A stretch of DNA of 64,000 nt from Sphingobacteriales bacterium (GTDB lineage Bacteria; Bacteroidota; Bacteroidia; Chitinophagales; JADIYW01), in contig JADKIQ010000005.1 in assembly GCA_016721245.1 (NCBI GenBank), forward strand, positions 1 to 64,000, read 5' to 3'. The position numbers and the translations under genes are program-made. Under the pieces are notes generated by a model. The model searched no databases. It was given only the letters and a program-made list of their open reading frames with translations, and was not told the origin of the DNA. Of the stretch, positions 1 to 8,881 are shown one piece after another. Each line of letters begins with the position of its first letter. The first letter of the stretch is position 1.

Positions 1-69
1 ATGTTGTAGGTAGCCCTTTTTCGAAATGATTTGCATTGTATGTCAAACAAACGAGCTGAACCGAATAGC

Positions 70-142
70 GTTGGGTTGCATAGGCTTTTGCATTTTAAGC
101 GTTGCTTTGGCGTTGGCTAAAATGCAAATGTATATGCAACAG
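70..142. repeat. Nested inverted repeat (long imperfect hairpin)
   Basis: Two nested arm pairs are visible. The outer arms are GTTGCATA (75-82) and TATGCAAC (133-140). The inner arms are TTGCATTTTAAGC (88-100) and GCTAAAATGCAA (116-127), with one bulged base. The whole could fold into a hairpin of about 65 bases with an unpaired loop at 101-115. GTTGGGT at 70-76 fits the integron core form GTTRRRY, but no matching RYYYAAC is present on the other side, so an attC identity is only a possibility. No gene lies between this and the 21-bp array. Confidence 0.6.
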
Positions 143-152
143 CTTGGCTTTT

Positions 153-365
153 CGCAGTAAGGTGTATTATTTCCGCAGTTGCTCTAATGTATTCCGCAGT
201 TGCTCTAATTGTTAACGCGTAATCATAATATAAAACGCAGTTGCTTTAATTGTTAACGCAGTTTCTATATGTATTGTCGCAGTTGAATATTAAAATCGCA
301 GTTGCAATATTTATTAACGCAGTAATGATATTTATAATCGCAGTAGATTATTATAAAAGTGGTAG
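153..365. repeat. Degenerate 21-bp direct-repeat array
   Basis: The hexamer CGCAGT (or a close variant) recurs with starts at 153, 174, 195, 216 (variant CGCGTA), 236, 257, 278, 297, 318 and 339, so successive steps are 21, 21, 21, 20, 21, 21, 19, 21 and 21 bases. The best units read CGCAGTTGC followed by an AT-rich 12-mer such as TCTAATTGTTAA. A weaker unit may follow near 379. The period equals two helical turns and also seven codons. It overlaps the 3' end of the reverse-strand gene that ends at 265. Function is unknown. Confidence 0.8.
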
Positions 366-1119
366 CTTTAATATAAAAATCAGTAATTCTATTTTTCACC
401 TTCTTAAATTCTATACTTTTACTTGCGCATATTCTGCACTGCTTGCGCCAAAAATGGATTTGATGTATATTTTCACTTCTTTGGCGATTGGCAACTAATC
501 CTGTAGTTTCTTTGTATAATACTTTGTCCCTTGCAATTCTTGAATTGCTGATGGCTGTAAATGCAGTTGCTAAGGCTGTATTTTTCGCTGTCATGTCTGC
601 CTGTTTTGCTGTAAGTGTCGCAATTTTTAAGTCGTTTTCGTTTGGTGCGTATGTTGGTTCTGATTGCAGAACGGAAATAAGACCTGCGAAGTGTTGTATG
701 AGTTGATCGTATGATTGGTGCGATGAACTTATTGTGTTTGGTGCTGGTGTGTTTGGGTCAACTTGGGTAGCAACTTTAGTGGAACGTTGTCCTTGTATTT
801 TGCGGTTGAAACCTTTTGCGTCTGCAATTTTTTCTTGTGTTGCATCTGTTGTTTGAAATGCATTTACTAATCGTGTACACAAGGCACGAAAGCCATCGAA
901 TGTTGCGATGCGTGCATTTACTGCGTTGTTGTATGCTGTGTTTTTTGTAACTACATCTGCTAATGATGCTTGCGCGCTTGTATATAGCGTATTTAGTTGT
1001 GGTAGTTTTAGTGCGTTTTTTGTTGGATTGTAGGTTGCTCCGTAACCAGTAACAAAAGCAATAAGGTCTTGAAAGTTGGCTACATTTTTAGCGTGTCCTG
1101 TTTCATAATAAGTTGGCAT
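265..1119 (-). CDS. Uncharacterised Bacteroidota-type protein, C-terminus frameshifted
   Basis: The start is ATG at 1119. The first ~215 residues are a hydrophilic, alanine- and threonine-rich helical sequence without signal peptide or catalytic motif (it opens MPTYYETGHAKNVANFQ); I recognise the general look from uncharacterised Bacteroidota proteins but know no function. Near 491 one extra base shifts the frame: the next frame reads IAKEVKIYIKSIFG and ASSAEYAQVK, which looks like the natural continuation. A missing A in the run near 416-419 then returns to the first frame (SIEFKKVKNR). The true protein therefore probably ends soon after base 390; the remaining C-terminal residues are encoded by the AT-rich 21-bp array and may be spurious. 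Possibly a sequencing artefact rather than decay. Confidence 0.6.
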   Translation of the reverse strand: MPTYYETGHAKNVANFQDLIAFVTGYGATYNPTKNALKLPQLNTLYTSAQASLADVVTKNTAYNNAVNARIATFDGFRALCTRLVNAFQTTDATQEKIADAKGFNRKIQGQRSTKVATQVDPNTPAPNTISSSHQSYDQLIQHFAGLISVLQSEPTYAPNENDLKIATLTAKQADMTAKNTALATAFTAISNSRIARDKVLYKETTGLVANRQRSENIHQIHFWRKQCRICASKSIEFKKVKNRITDFYIKATTFIIIYCDYKYHYCVNKYCNCDFNIQLRQYI

Positions 1120-1297
1120 AAAAATAATTTTGAATTATTGGATGAATGTTTTGAATACGAATATAACTAAAAATGTGTAACGTAGAAATTTTTATTTCAC
1201 TAAAAAATAGCACCACAAATATAGTGGTGCTATTGCAAATGATTAGAAGACTTTTTTATTCTTTAATAATTTTCATTAATCCATTATCGCATATTTA

Positions 1298-1900
1298 TTA
1301 GTGTCTAATATTTATAGGCAAAAATGCTTTGTTACCTTGAAATGAAGTATGTATATAAAATCCTGACTCATAAGGATTTTTACAATCTGTATAGGTGCAA
1401 TTTTTGTCTATCCACGATTTTAATTGTATATATTGACTGGTTGTTGGCCAATATTTGGTAGTAGTATCACCTATAAATGTAATTTTAGGATTGTTTAATA
1501 CTAAACCAAATGTAGAATTATAATCAGAACCTTGTTTTGTTAATATACGAGGAATGTCACCTAATATAATATATCCATTCTGAATGTCATCAATGTTATG
1601 ATATACAGAGTCTGATCTATATACTAACATATCGTTATTAATTTCTATCTGATTATCTACTAAATTACAAGATTTCATGTTTGCACTAAATTTTGCTGGA
1701 ATTGTAAGTTTAATCCAAAGCGTATCATTTAAATTAAATGTGTCTTTGTAATTTAATGCTGTAAATAAGTTGGGTAGAACAAAGCCTTCAGGTCTTAATG
1801 AACTTTTTTGAATGCAATAATTATCATTACCACAACTACTTATAAATAATAATGCAAAAACTAAGCTCAGCGTTATTGTTGTTTTCTTTATGAGTTTCAT
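1298..1900 (-). CDS. Hypothetical lipoprotein, 200 aa
   Basis: The ATG at 1900 opens a classic lipoprotein signal: MKLIKKTTITLSLVFALLF followed by ISSC, so the mature protein would be lipid-anchored at the Cys near residue 23. The rest is a soluble domain with several cysteines (CNLVD, CTYTDC) and no family I recognise. The reading frame is open upstream into the zinc-peptidase gene, so a naive call gives one 616-residue fusion; the internal signal peptide shows that this is a separate gene. It lies directly downstream of the peptidase on the same strand and is probably co-transcribed. Function unknown. Confidence 0.7.
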   Translation of the reverse strand: MKLIKKTTITLSLVFALLFISSCGNDNYCIQKSSLRPEGFVLPNLFTALNYKDTFNLNDTLWIKLTIPAKFSANMKSCNLVDNQIEINNDMLVYRSDSVYHNIDDIQNGYIILGDIPRILTKQGSDYNSTFGLVLNNPKITFIGDTTTKYWPTTSQYIQLKSWIDKNCTYTDCKNPYESGFYIHTSFQGNKAFLPINIRH

Positions 1901-1914
1901 ATATACTATATTGA

Positions 1915-3709
1915 TTATGTTTTTAAATGAGTAGCCATAAGCATTAAAGAGAGTAAGACTACATTTTGTATTAGGATTTAAATTAAAAATTTTTGGTCTC
2001 ATATCGGTAACTCGAACACAACCAGCAAGTGCATTGTATATGGCAGGCAATGGATAGGTAGCACAATCCGTCACAACTGTATTACCATAAACAGTTCTTT
2101 GGTTAGTTTCATTATTCGTATCCCAAAGATCCCACCATAAGCCAGTTGGAATCCAACAACCATAATGCCAACCACCTTGGCTACCATCTGCAAATGTTAT
2201 CATACTTGGTGTAAATTGTGGCGAGAAATTTTCGATATCAAATCCTCCAGTATATGTAAAGATTTGACCTGAACCATAATAAAAAGTACTTATAACTGCT
2301 CCCATAAATTCTGCCCAAGATTCCGCAAGACCAATCTGATCTGCACCTCCTGATGTTGGATGTACACCATCTCTATATGGGTCTTTAGTTGTAGTAAGTG
2401 TATATGCTATGTTTTCTGCCTCTGACACAACAACGTCTTTCCAATAGGCACGACCAGCTTTCATCGCATGGCTATAATGCGAGAATTCGTGAAACATTAG
2501 ATTTTGTTTATTCTGATAACTATTATCATGCCAATAACGCAATGCAATATCATTTGTGATTGCTGTTCCGAGTACATTCGAGTAGTACAATTCAGAAGAT
2601 GAAAAATTAAACTTATGTTTTAATATAGTCGTACCACCTCTATCTGCTGTAATTGGAATCCAATACCATATATCATCTAACTTTATTATTGAACCTTGCC
2701 CTCCTTGTGCAGAATTGCAGTAATCATTATAATCAAAAAAGGTATTATTTAGTACAGCTTTATTATATGCACCTCTATCACCTGTACCTATTCTATAATG
2801 TGTGTTAGGATTACTATTTGCTTTTGTTGCTGTTCCTATTTTATCCCATAGTGAGTGTCCGAAAATTTTATATTCTTGATTCCAATGACGTATGTGAACA
2901 GGCACTTTAACAATGAATTTTTTACTAGATTTAAAATAACCTGTAGTACTTGTTCGTACATAAGACCAAACAAAGAATGTTGTCATTAATAAACTTTTGT
3001 TTCTAACTGGCGTGTATTGTGTGGTTGGCGACCTCAAAACATCTACATAACCCTCTGGATAATATTTGTATTTACCAATAATTTTACTGGAAGAAGGTGT
3101 CATATCATTAATTGAATCTAAATCATATCCTGCAATCTTCCACGCCATTTCTTCTACATTTTCTTCTAAATCTGTAGGTACATATCCATATTCTAAAATT
3201 TGATACGGAACATTTGGTATGTCGGCAATTGAATTAGCAACACAATAATAGGGTTTTATAAAAGTATCCGAACTAACTTTTGGGTCGAAATAAATATTCC
3301 CTTCTTTCAGAATCTCATAATCAACTGGGTATTCAGATATGCATCTGTTTACATTTTCATTAGTTAAGAAATCTAATACTTGTTCTTGCGTTTGAGGTAA
3401 TAGTTTTACATATATTCTATTGTATGTAAGTGTTTTTGCTTTAGCACTACCAAAGTTTCAAAAGCCTTTTTCATATTCGATAATGTGTAAGGATTTGTTA
3501 GCTTATTTCCCAACACCATGTTTTCGTCACCTGACGAATCTATCAAATTATTTGATATTTCATTATTACTTGTTCTTAATGATGATTTGCTGTTAGTAGA
3601 TGTAGAATCTTTGTTAGAAATTAAATCTGTTTCCTTTCTACAACTTTGGATACAACATATCCAAATGACTAGGAGTTAATACTGTTAATGATTTAAGAAT
3701 TTGTTTCAT
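1915..3709 (-). pseudogene. Zinc-peptidase-like lipoprotein gene with frameshifts
   Basis: Reading from ATG at 3709, MKQILKSLTVL is followed after a one-base shift (~3683) by VIWICCIQSCRKE, a lipobox-like end of a signal peptide. A second compensating shift near 3446 returns to the first frame, giving KTLTYNRIYVKLL and the long open stretch through 3148 to about 1915. That stretch has HEFSH (a gluzincin-type HExxH zinc motif) and, about 55 residues later, ESWAEFMG, a plausible third-ligand region. A run of five A's near 1925 removes the likely stop: with four, the protein would end FKT-stop at 1915. Predicted role: lipid-anchored extracytoplasmic metallopeptidase, currently broken by two or three single-base lesions or by sequence errors. 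The substrate cannot be inferred. Confidence 0.6.
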
Positions 3710-3782
3710 GTTAAATACTTTAAATGTGTTATAAAATTAATGATTTGTATTGTATTAAACGTTTTATTAGTATAATTATTTT

Positions 3783-3968
3783 ACCCACCACAGGGTGGTG
3801 GGTGGGAAAAGATGAAAGCGTAGGCGCAAAATAAATGTGGCGCAAAATAGCTTCGCACGAAGTAGCGTGGGTTTGTGCCTCTTTTATTTTGCTGAAGCGT
3901 TGGTAATATTTCTTGTCGGTTTTGCACTTGCTTTTATTATATGTAGTGCCTCAAGGGTTACCTACAAC
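3783..3968. repeat. Structured non-coding spacer with several hairpins
   Basis: This spans most of a 315-base stretch without a convincing gene. Visible elements: ACCCACCA (3783-3790) pairs with TGGTGGGT (3796-3803); GGCGCAAAATA occurs twice (3823-3833, 3839-3849); GCAAAATAAA (3826-3835) pairs with TTTATTTTGC (3883-3892); CTTCGCACGAAG (3851-3862) is a small hairpin. GGGTTACCTACAA (3956-3968) is the inverse of TTGTAGGTAGCCC at 4-16 with one mismatch. A 60-codon open frame across it is not credible as a gene. Confidence 0.55.
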
Positions 3969-4024
3969 GTTGTAATTAAACAAATTGGTTCGATATTTGT
4001 ATATACAAGTATAAATTAGTTTAT

Positions 4025-4644
4025 ATGAAAATTAGGTTTCTACTTGTAACAACGGTCATTTTGGCTTTAATAACTTTCTCTAGTGCTTCTGTATTGGCTA
4101 AAGGAAGTTCATCATCAGCAGTTAAAGCAATTGCTGTTAATACAGAAAAGAGTTCTATAAACTGGGTTGGCAAAAAGTATTAGGTCAGCACAATGGTAAA
4201 GTTAAAATTCAATCGGGAACTATTAACGCCAAAAATGGTGTTTTAACAGGAGGAAATTTTGCAATTGATATGAAATCTATTACCTGCGATGACCTGACTG
4301 ATGCGGATTACAACAAAAAACTTGTTGGTCATTTAAACAGTGCCGATTTCTTTAACGTTGCAGATTTTCCAAACGCTAACGTAAAGATTACGAAAGTGTT
4401 AAAATTGACTAAAAAAGCATATTCATACAACCTTACCGCTGATTTAACCATCAAGGGTATAACGAAGAGTATAACGTTTCCTGCAACCTTTAAAGTGACA
4501 GGAAATAATATTGAAGGAAAAGCAAAGATCACAATAGACAGAACATTGTGGGACATTAAGTATGGTTCATCTAACTTCTTCGAAGGATTGGGTGACAAAG
4601 CCATCAAAAATGAGATTGAATTGAATGTGAATCTTGCTAATTAA
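4025..4644 (+). CDS. YceI-family periplasmic protein (one-base frameshift)
   Basis: ATG at 4025 opens a signal peptide (MKIRFLLVTTVILALITF, then SSASVLA). The family's lipocalin-like beta-barrel fold binds isoprenoid-type lipids in characterised members. The first frame stops after INWVGKKY at ~4179; inserting one A into the five-A run at 4172-4176 gives KKVLGQHNGKVK and joins smoothly to the remainder (GTINAKNGVLTGGNFAIDMKS, LTIKGITKSITFPATF, WDIKYGSSNFF), which is clearly YceI. Restored length is about 206 residues, normal for the family. Probably an intact gene with a homopolymer error, though a real null mutation cannot be excluded. Two terminator-like hairpins follow. Confidence 0.8.
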
Positions 4645-4659
4645 TTTCGAACTCTATTG

Positions 4660-4685
4660 ATTGCCGTGAGGCAATTGGGTTTTTC
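4660..4685 (+). terminator. Small hairpin with T-run after the YceI gene
   Basis: ATTGCC (4660-4665), loop GTGA, GGCAAT (4670-4675), then TGGGTTTTT. The short perfect stem and T-rich tail, 16 bases after the stop codon, fit an intrinsic terminator. Confidence 0.6.
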
Positions 4686-4704
4686 ATAGTTTTATGGTTT
4701 TTGT

Positions 4705-4743
4705 GGCTAGTCCGATCCTTTGGGTCGGACTGGTCATTTTTTT
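4705..4743 (+). terminator. Strong intrinsic terminator
   Basis: GGCTAGTCCGA pairs with TCGGACTGGTC (11 pairs counting two G-U wobbles; core AGTCCGA 4709-4715 with TCGGACT 4725-4731), followed by seven T's (4737-4743). A second, stronger terminator for the rightward YceI gene, facing the leftward ABC gene. Confidence 0.8.
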
Positions 4744-4905
4744 AGGCGGTTCTAAGTTATCAGAATTACGGATTTATGGTCTGAATCCTGATTTAACAGA
4801 TTAATGGATTAACGGATTTGGATGATTGTTAAAACATGCCAGTGACCAATTCAACAACCTTCATGTTGCATTACCCACTTTTTACTTATTACTTACTCCT
4901 TATAA

Positions 4906-6574
4906 CTATAGTTGTTGTAAGTCCACCAATTTCTTATACTCTCCGTTCAGTTGCATCAATTGCTGATGCGAACCTTTTTCAATAATACTGCCTTCTCTAA
5001 GTACAACAATCTCATCTGCAAACTGCACGGTAGATAACCTGTGCGCAATGATAATGGCCGTTTTATCTTTCAATAAATTCTGCAAGGCATCCTGTACCAG
5101 TTTTTCCGAATTACTGTCTAAGTGAGAAGTGGCTTCATCCAGAATCAGAATCGGAGCATTTTTATAGATGGCACGGGCAATAGATAAACGCTGTTGCTCT
5201 CCGCCGCTTAGTTTTACTCCGTTATCACCAATATTAGTTTCGTATTGCAGCGGCATTTTCAGAATGAATTCATCCGCATGTGCTAATACGGCAGCCTGCT
5301 GAACTGCCTGCGGATTATCATCTTTTCCGAATGAAATATTACTCGCCACGGAATCATTGAACAACACGGTTTGCTGCGCCACCAGGGCAATTAAACTTCC
5401 TCAAGTCCTGCTGATGAATGGTTTTAATATTCTTCCCATCAAGCAGAATTTCACCATCCGTAACATCAAAAAAGCGCATCAAAAGCTGAATAAAGGTGGA
5501 CTTTCCGGAGCCGGAAACACCCACAATTGCTATCTTTTTTCCTTTCGGAATCTCCAGATTAATATTTTTCAGCACAGCTGCATCTTCATAGGCAAAAGAA
5601 ACATTTCGCAATTCTATCTTATCGGCAAAACCTGAAATCGCAATGGCATCAGATACATCATTAATCTTGTTTTCTTCCATCAAAACTTCTTCAATCCTTC
5701 TCAGAGACGCCATTCCTTTTTGTATAAAATAGAAGGCATTTGAAAATGCTTTTGCCGGTTGAATCATTTGTGAAAAAATTACAATAAACACAATAAATTC
5801 CTCTGGTTCTAACGGAGAAGTATTGTGTATAACCATTTTACCACCAACATATAATACAATGACAACTACTGTTATTCCCAGAAATTCAGATAATGGCGTC
5901 GACAAATCGCGTTTGCGAATCATACCGGTACCGATTTTATTGTGTTGCTGATTGATGTTATTAAACTTATCCGACAGATTTTTTTCCGCCGTAAAAGATT
6001 TTATGATTCGAGCAATGATAGTCACCGGTTCTTTAAACGCCACTTCCAGAAAATGCAAAATTCCGTATTCTACTTCCTGTACATCGTTTGTTAAACGTGT
6101 CAGTACATCACCTTTGCGCTGGTCGGAAAAATACAATACATGCAAACTCAAAATCTTATCATACAACTGCTGACGGATATTGCTCGCAATGCCGGTACGC
6201 ATGGGTGCCAGAAAATGTACGGCAAAGTAGCGGAAGAAATTCTTGACCAGAAATACGCCTACCGTGAACAAACAAATAAACAACAAGGCTTTTGATTTCC
6301 CGGTTTCTATGCTTTCACTGCTCTGTATATACTGAATTACCCTACTGTTGAACGTGGAGCCGATAAATTCTTTCAGATGAAGCAAACTGAACGGCACATC
6401 CTTTATTTCTGTAGCCACCATCTTATCCGAATTGAATATCAGGTTCAGGAAGGGAATCAGCATTAAAAACGAGAAAATGGAAAAAATCGTCGAAAACAGG
6501 TTGAAAACGATGTTCAGGATTACATTCGGAATGTACGGCCGGCAATATTTTAATAAACTGCGTAAATCTTGCAT
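4906..6574 (-). pseudogene. MsbA-type ABC exporter, internally deleted and frameshifted
   Basis: A fused permease/ATPase half-transporter of the lipid/drug exporter type. The N-terminal part has membrane helices and RKGDVLTRLTNDVQEVEYG; the ATPase has Walker A GVSGSGKST, signature LSGGEQQRL, Walker B ILILDEATSHLD and the H-loop IIAHRLST. Two lesions are visible. KEPVTIIA runs directly into RIIKSFTAEK, whereas family members normally have about 60 residues there (two membrane helices and a coupling loop), so a segment is missing in frame. Near 5393 a third T shifts the frame: QDLRKF should be QDLRKLIALVAQQTVLFND. The total of ~555 residues compares with ~610 in the family. Start ATG 6574, 32 bases from the divergent rbfA start. 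Confidence 0.75.
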
Positions 6575-6594
6575 TGAAGTGTAAAGATATTATT

Positions 6595-6602
6595 TACTTT
6601 TG
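6595..6602 (+). promoter_or_regulatory. Bacteroidota -7 element for rbfA
   Basis: TACTTTTG matches TAnnTTTG exactly and ends four bases before the rbfA ATG, implying a near-leaderless transcript. On the other strand, TATCTTTA (6582-6589) is a one-mismatch -7 for the divergent ABC gene. Confidence 0.6.
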
Positions 6603-6606
6603 TTTT

Positions 6607-7005
6607 ATGGAATCTATCAGACAAAGACAAGTGGCAAAAACGATACAAGTGGCGATGAGCGAAATTGTGCAGAAAGACCTGAATACCATTTTAGAAGGCT
6701 CGTTAATCACTATTTCCGGAGTGCGCATCACCCCGGATTTGTTTACCGCGAGAATATATGTGAGCATTTACAACCATCCGAAACCGGACACTATTCTGGA
6801 TAATCTCGACAAACACAACAAGTTAATCCGTGGTTTTTTAGGAAAAAAGATACGAAACAAGGTTCGTTCCATTCCTCAACTGGAATTCTTCAAAGATGAT
6901 ACTTTGGAAGATGTACAGAACCTGGAGCGTATTTTCAGCGAAATCAAGAAAAAAGATGCGGAGCTGGAGAAACTAAGAGGAGATAATGACAAGCTAATTA
7001 GCTAA
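6607..7005 (+). CDS. rbfA: Ribosome-binding factor A
   Basis: RbfA binds the 30S subunit and helps 16S rRNA maturation. The 132-residue product opens ESIRQRQVAKTIQVAMSEIV and has the KH-like core typical of the family (LITISGVRITPDLFTARIYVS, then IRGFLGKKIRNKVRSIPQL and EFFKDDTLEDVQNLERIF). The ATG at 6607 is chosen over upstream in-frame codons because the conserved N-terminus begins there and a -7 promoter element lies just before it. A LolC/E-type permease gene begins 25 bases downstream on the same strand, so the two are probably one transcript. Confidence 0.93.
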   Translation: MESIRQRQVAKTIQVAMSEIVQKDLNTILEGSLITISGVRITPDLFTARIYVSIYNHPKPDTILDNLDKHNKLIRGFLGKKIRNKVRSIPQLEFFKDDTLEDVQNLERIFSEIKKKDAELEKLRGDNDKLIS

Positions 7006-7030
7006 TCAGCTAATTTTTAAACTTTGAATA

Positions 7031-8269
7031 TTGAACCTCGAACTCAACATAGCCAAGCGTTACTTATTCAGTAAAAAATCCACCAATGCGATCAATATCA
7101 TTTCGCTGGTGAGTGGTACGGCTATGTTGTTTGGTACCATGGCCCTGATTCTGGTGCTTTCCGTTTTTAACGGACTCGAGGGTTTGGTAAAATCATTGTA
7201 TGCCGTTTTTTATCCGGACATTGCCATCACAGCGGTTGAAGGTAAAACATTTGAAACCTCCACTGATTTACGGCAAAAATTAAGTTCCATTAATTACATT
7301 GATGCCTACAGTTTTGTACTCGAAGAAAATGCCCTGCTGGAATATTCCGACCGTCAGCATATCTGCACGGTAAAGGGTGTCGACAAAAACTATTTTAACG
7401 TAGTTAAAAAATTTGATACGTTTATGGTTGACGGCAAAAAAATCCTGCAAAAAGACAGCATCAATTTTTGTATCGTGGGTGTGGGCGTGGCACAAAAATT
7501 AGGCATGAACGCTGCTCAGGCATTTAATCCGGTGACGATATACATGCCGAAAAAAACATCCGGTTCTTTTGCCTCCATGGAAAATGCGTTTAATAAAAGC
7601 TATGTAACTCCGGCAGGTGCCTTTGCCGTTTCCGATGAGTTTGACTCAAAATACACCTTTGTTCCGCTGGATTTTTTTCAGCAGCTCACCGATAATTACG
7701 AAAAAGCCTCGCAAATTGAAATACGACTGAAAGATAAAACACAAACAGACATTGCCATTCAGCAATTGCAGCAAACACTGGGAAAATCATTTAGCATAAA
7801 AAGCCGCTACGAGCAAAACGAAGTTTTGTATAAAATCCTGAAAAGCGAAAAATGGATTACGTTTGCCATTCTGGTACTCATCATGATTATTGCATCCTTT
7901 AATATTATCGGTGCTTTATCGATGCTGGTGCTGGAAAAGAAAAAAGACATTGCGACGCTCACGGCGCTCGGTATTCACAAAAATAATATCATCAAAATAT
8001 TTTTACTGGAAGGTATTTTAATGTCCTGCGTTGGTGCCTTTATCGGCATGCTGCTCGCTTTTATTTTATGTATTTTACAACAAAAAGTGGGTCTGGTACC
8101 GATGCCGGGCTCTTCTTTTCTGGTGCAGTATTATCCTGTAAAAATGCAGCTGTTTGATTTCGCGATGGTGGCATTAGTTGTTATTATCATAAGCCTGATT
8201 GCCGCTTATCTTCCTGCAAAAAAAGCAGCGATGTCGGTAGAGAAAGAATATTTATCGCATCTGTCGTAA
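7031..8269 (+). CDS. LolC/LolE-type ABC transporter permease (FtsX family)
   Basis: A 412-residue inner-membrane protein with the FtsX/LolE layout: one N-terminal helix (NAINIISLVSGTAMLFGTM), a periplasmic domain of ~220 residues, then three helices (FAILVLIMIIASFNIIGAL; GILMSCVGAFIGMLLAFIL; FAMVALVVIIISLIAAYL). LEKKKDIATLTALG is the characteristic cytoplasmic loop. Such permeases, with a LolD-type ATPase, move lipoproteins to the outer membrane or drive other envelope work; no ATPase gene is adjacent. The start is TTG at 7031, MNLELNIAKRYLFSKK, matching the conserved N-terminus of the family; no ATG lies nearby. It follows rbfA closely. Confidence 0.88.
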   Translation: MNLELNIAKRYLFSKKSTNAINIISLVSGTAMLFGTMALILVLSVFNGLEGLVKSLYAVFYPDIAITAVEGKTFETSTDLRQKLSSINYIDAYSFVLEENALLEYSDRQHICTVKGVDKNYFNVVKKFDTFMVDGKKILQKDSINFCIVGVGVAQKLGMNAAQAFNPVTIYMPKKTSGSFASMENAFNKSYVTPAGAFAVSDEFDSKYTFVPLDFFQQLTDNYEKASQIEIRLKDKTQTDIAIQQLQQTLGKSFSIKSRYEQNEVLYKILKSEKWITFAILVLIMIIASFNIIGALSMLVLEKKKDIATLTALGIHKNNIIKIFLLEGILMSCVGAFIGMLLAFILCILQQKVGLVPMPGSSFLVQYYPVKMQLFDFAMVALVVIIISLIAAYLPAKKAAMSVEKEYLSHLS

Positions 8270-8321
8270 TTGAGTAATTGGTGAGTAGTAAATTATTATC
8301 TTTACTTCTTAAATAACATTC

Positions 8322-8867
8322 ATGAAAAAATCTATTGTATTACTTTATCTGTTGCTGTTCGTATTTATTGCTTTTGCAGAAAATGACTTACAGAAAACAA
8401 AAATTGAAGACGCAGTATTTACAAAAGGCTTTTTATACAAACAGGAAGTTTTTTCAGCAGATAATATTCCTGCTTTCCGAATGGATGCCGTAAAGGTGAC
8501 CAATCTGGAAAAATTCAGTATCATATCCGGATTGCGTGTGGTACATAAAGTGCAGGCGGGAAAAGAATTAAAGACATTTAATAATTATATCGATGCGGAA
8601 GAAATTGACGGTTTGATTACCACCTTGCAATACATGAAAACCATTCTGAAAAGCAAAACCACGCCTGGCAGTTATACCGAAATCAAATTCACTACAAAAT
8701 CCGGATTTCAGATGATGCTGTTTACCATTTTAAATACTCAGAATAAATTAGACTGGAATTTTATGGTTCAAACCAATATCTCCAATGATAAAACTATTGA
8801 AGCGCTTTCTAATGATGATATAGATAAACTGCAAAAAACACTGGAGCAGGCAAAAGGAAAATTGTAA
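8322..8867 (+). CDS. Secreted protein of unknown function, 181 aa
   Basis: ATG at 8322 opens a signal peptide (MKKSIVLLYLLLFVFIAFA) with cleavage likely after AFA. The mature part is a small soluble domain, predicted mixed alpha/beta, with LRVVHKVQAGKELKTFNNYID and EIKFTTKSGFQMMLF; no catalytic motif and no family I can name. A near -7 element TATCTTTA (8297-8304) lies 18 bases before the start, so it may have its own promoter. A repeat element of the CGTCATTGCGA type follows 15 bases after the stop. Confidence 0.75.
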   Translation: MKKSIVLLYLLLFVFIAFAENDLQKTKIEDAVFTKGFLYKQEVFSADNIPAFRMDAVKVTNLEKFSIISGLRVVHKVQAGKELKTFNNYIDAEEIDGLITTLQYMKTILKSKTTPGSYTEIKFTTKSGFQMMLFTILNTQNKLDWNFMVQTNISNDKTIEALSNDDIDKLQKTLEQAKGKL

Positions 8868-8881
8868 CCTAACAAGTTTTA

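Noticed and set aside
153..365. CRISPR array
   Set aside because: Units are 21 bases in all, with no 25-35-base exact repeat and no unique spacers; only a short core recurs.
250..706. Two forward open frames over the 21-bp array and the unknown gene
   Set aside because: Their peptides follow the repeat unit or mirror the reverse-strand gene, which has far better coding character.
1298..3148. Single 616-residue peptidase-lipoprotein fusion
   Set aside because: A full lipoprotein signal peptide starts at 1900 inside it, and a one-base A-run error explains the missing stop.
3837..4019. 60-residue open frame in the structured spacer
   Set aside because: GTG start, spans hairpins and repeats, no recognisable protein features; more likely non-coding.
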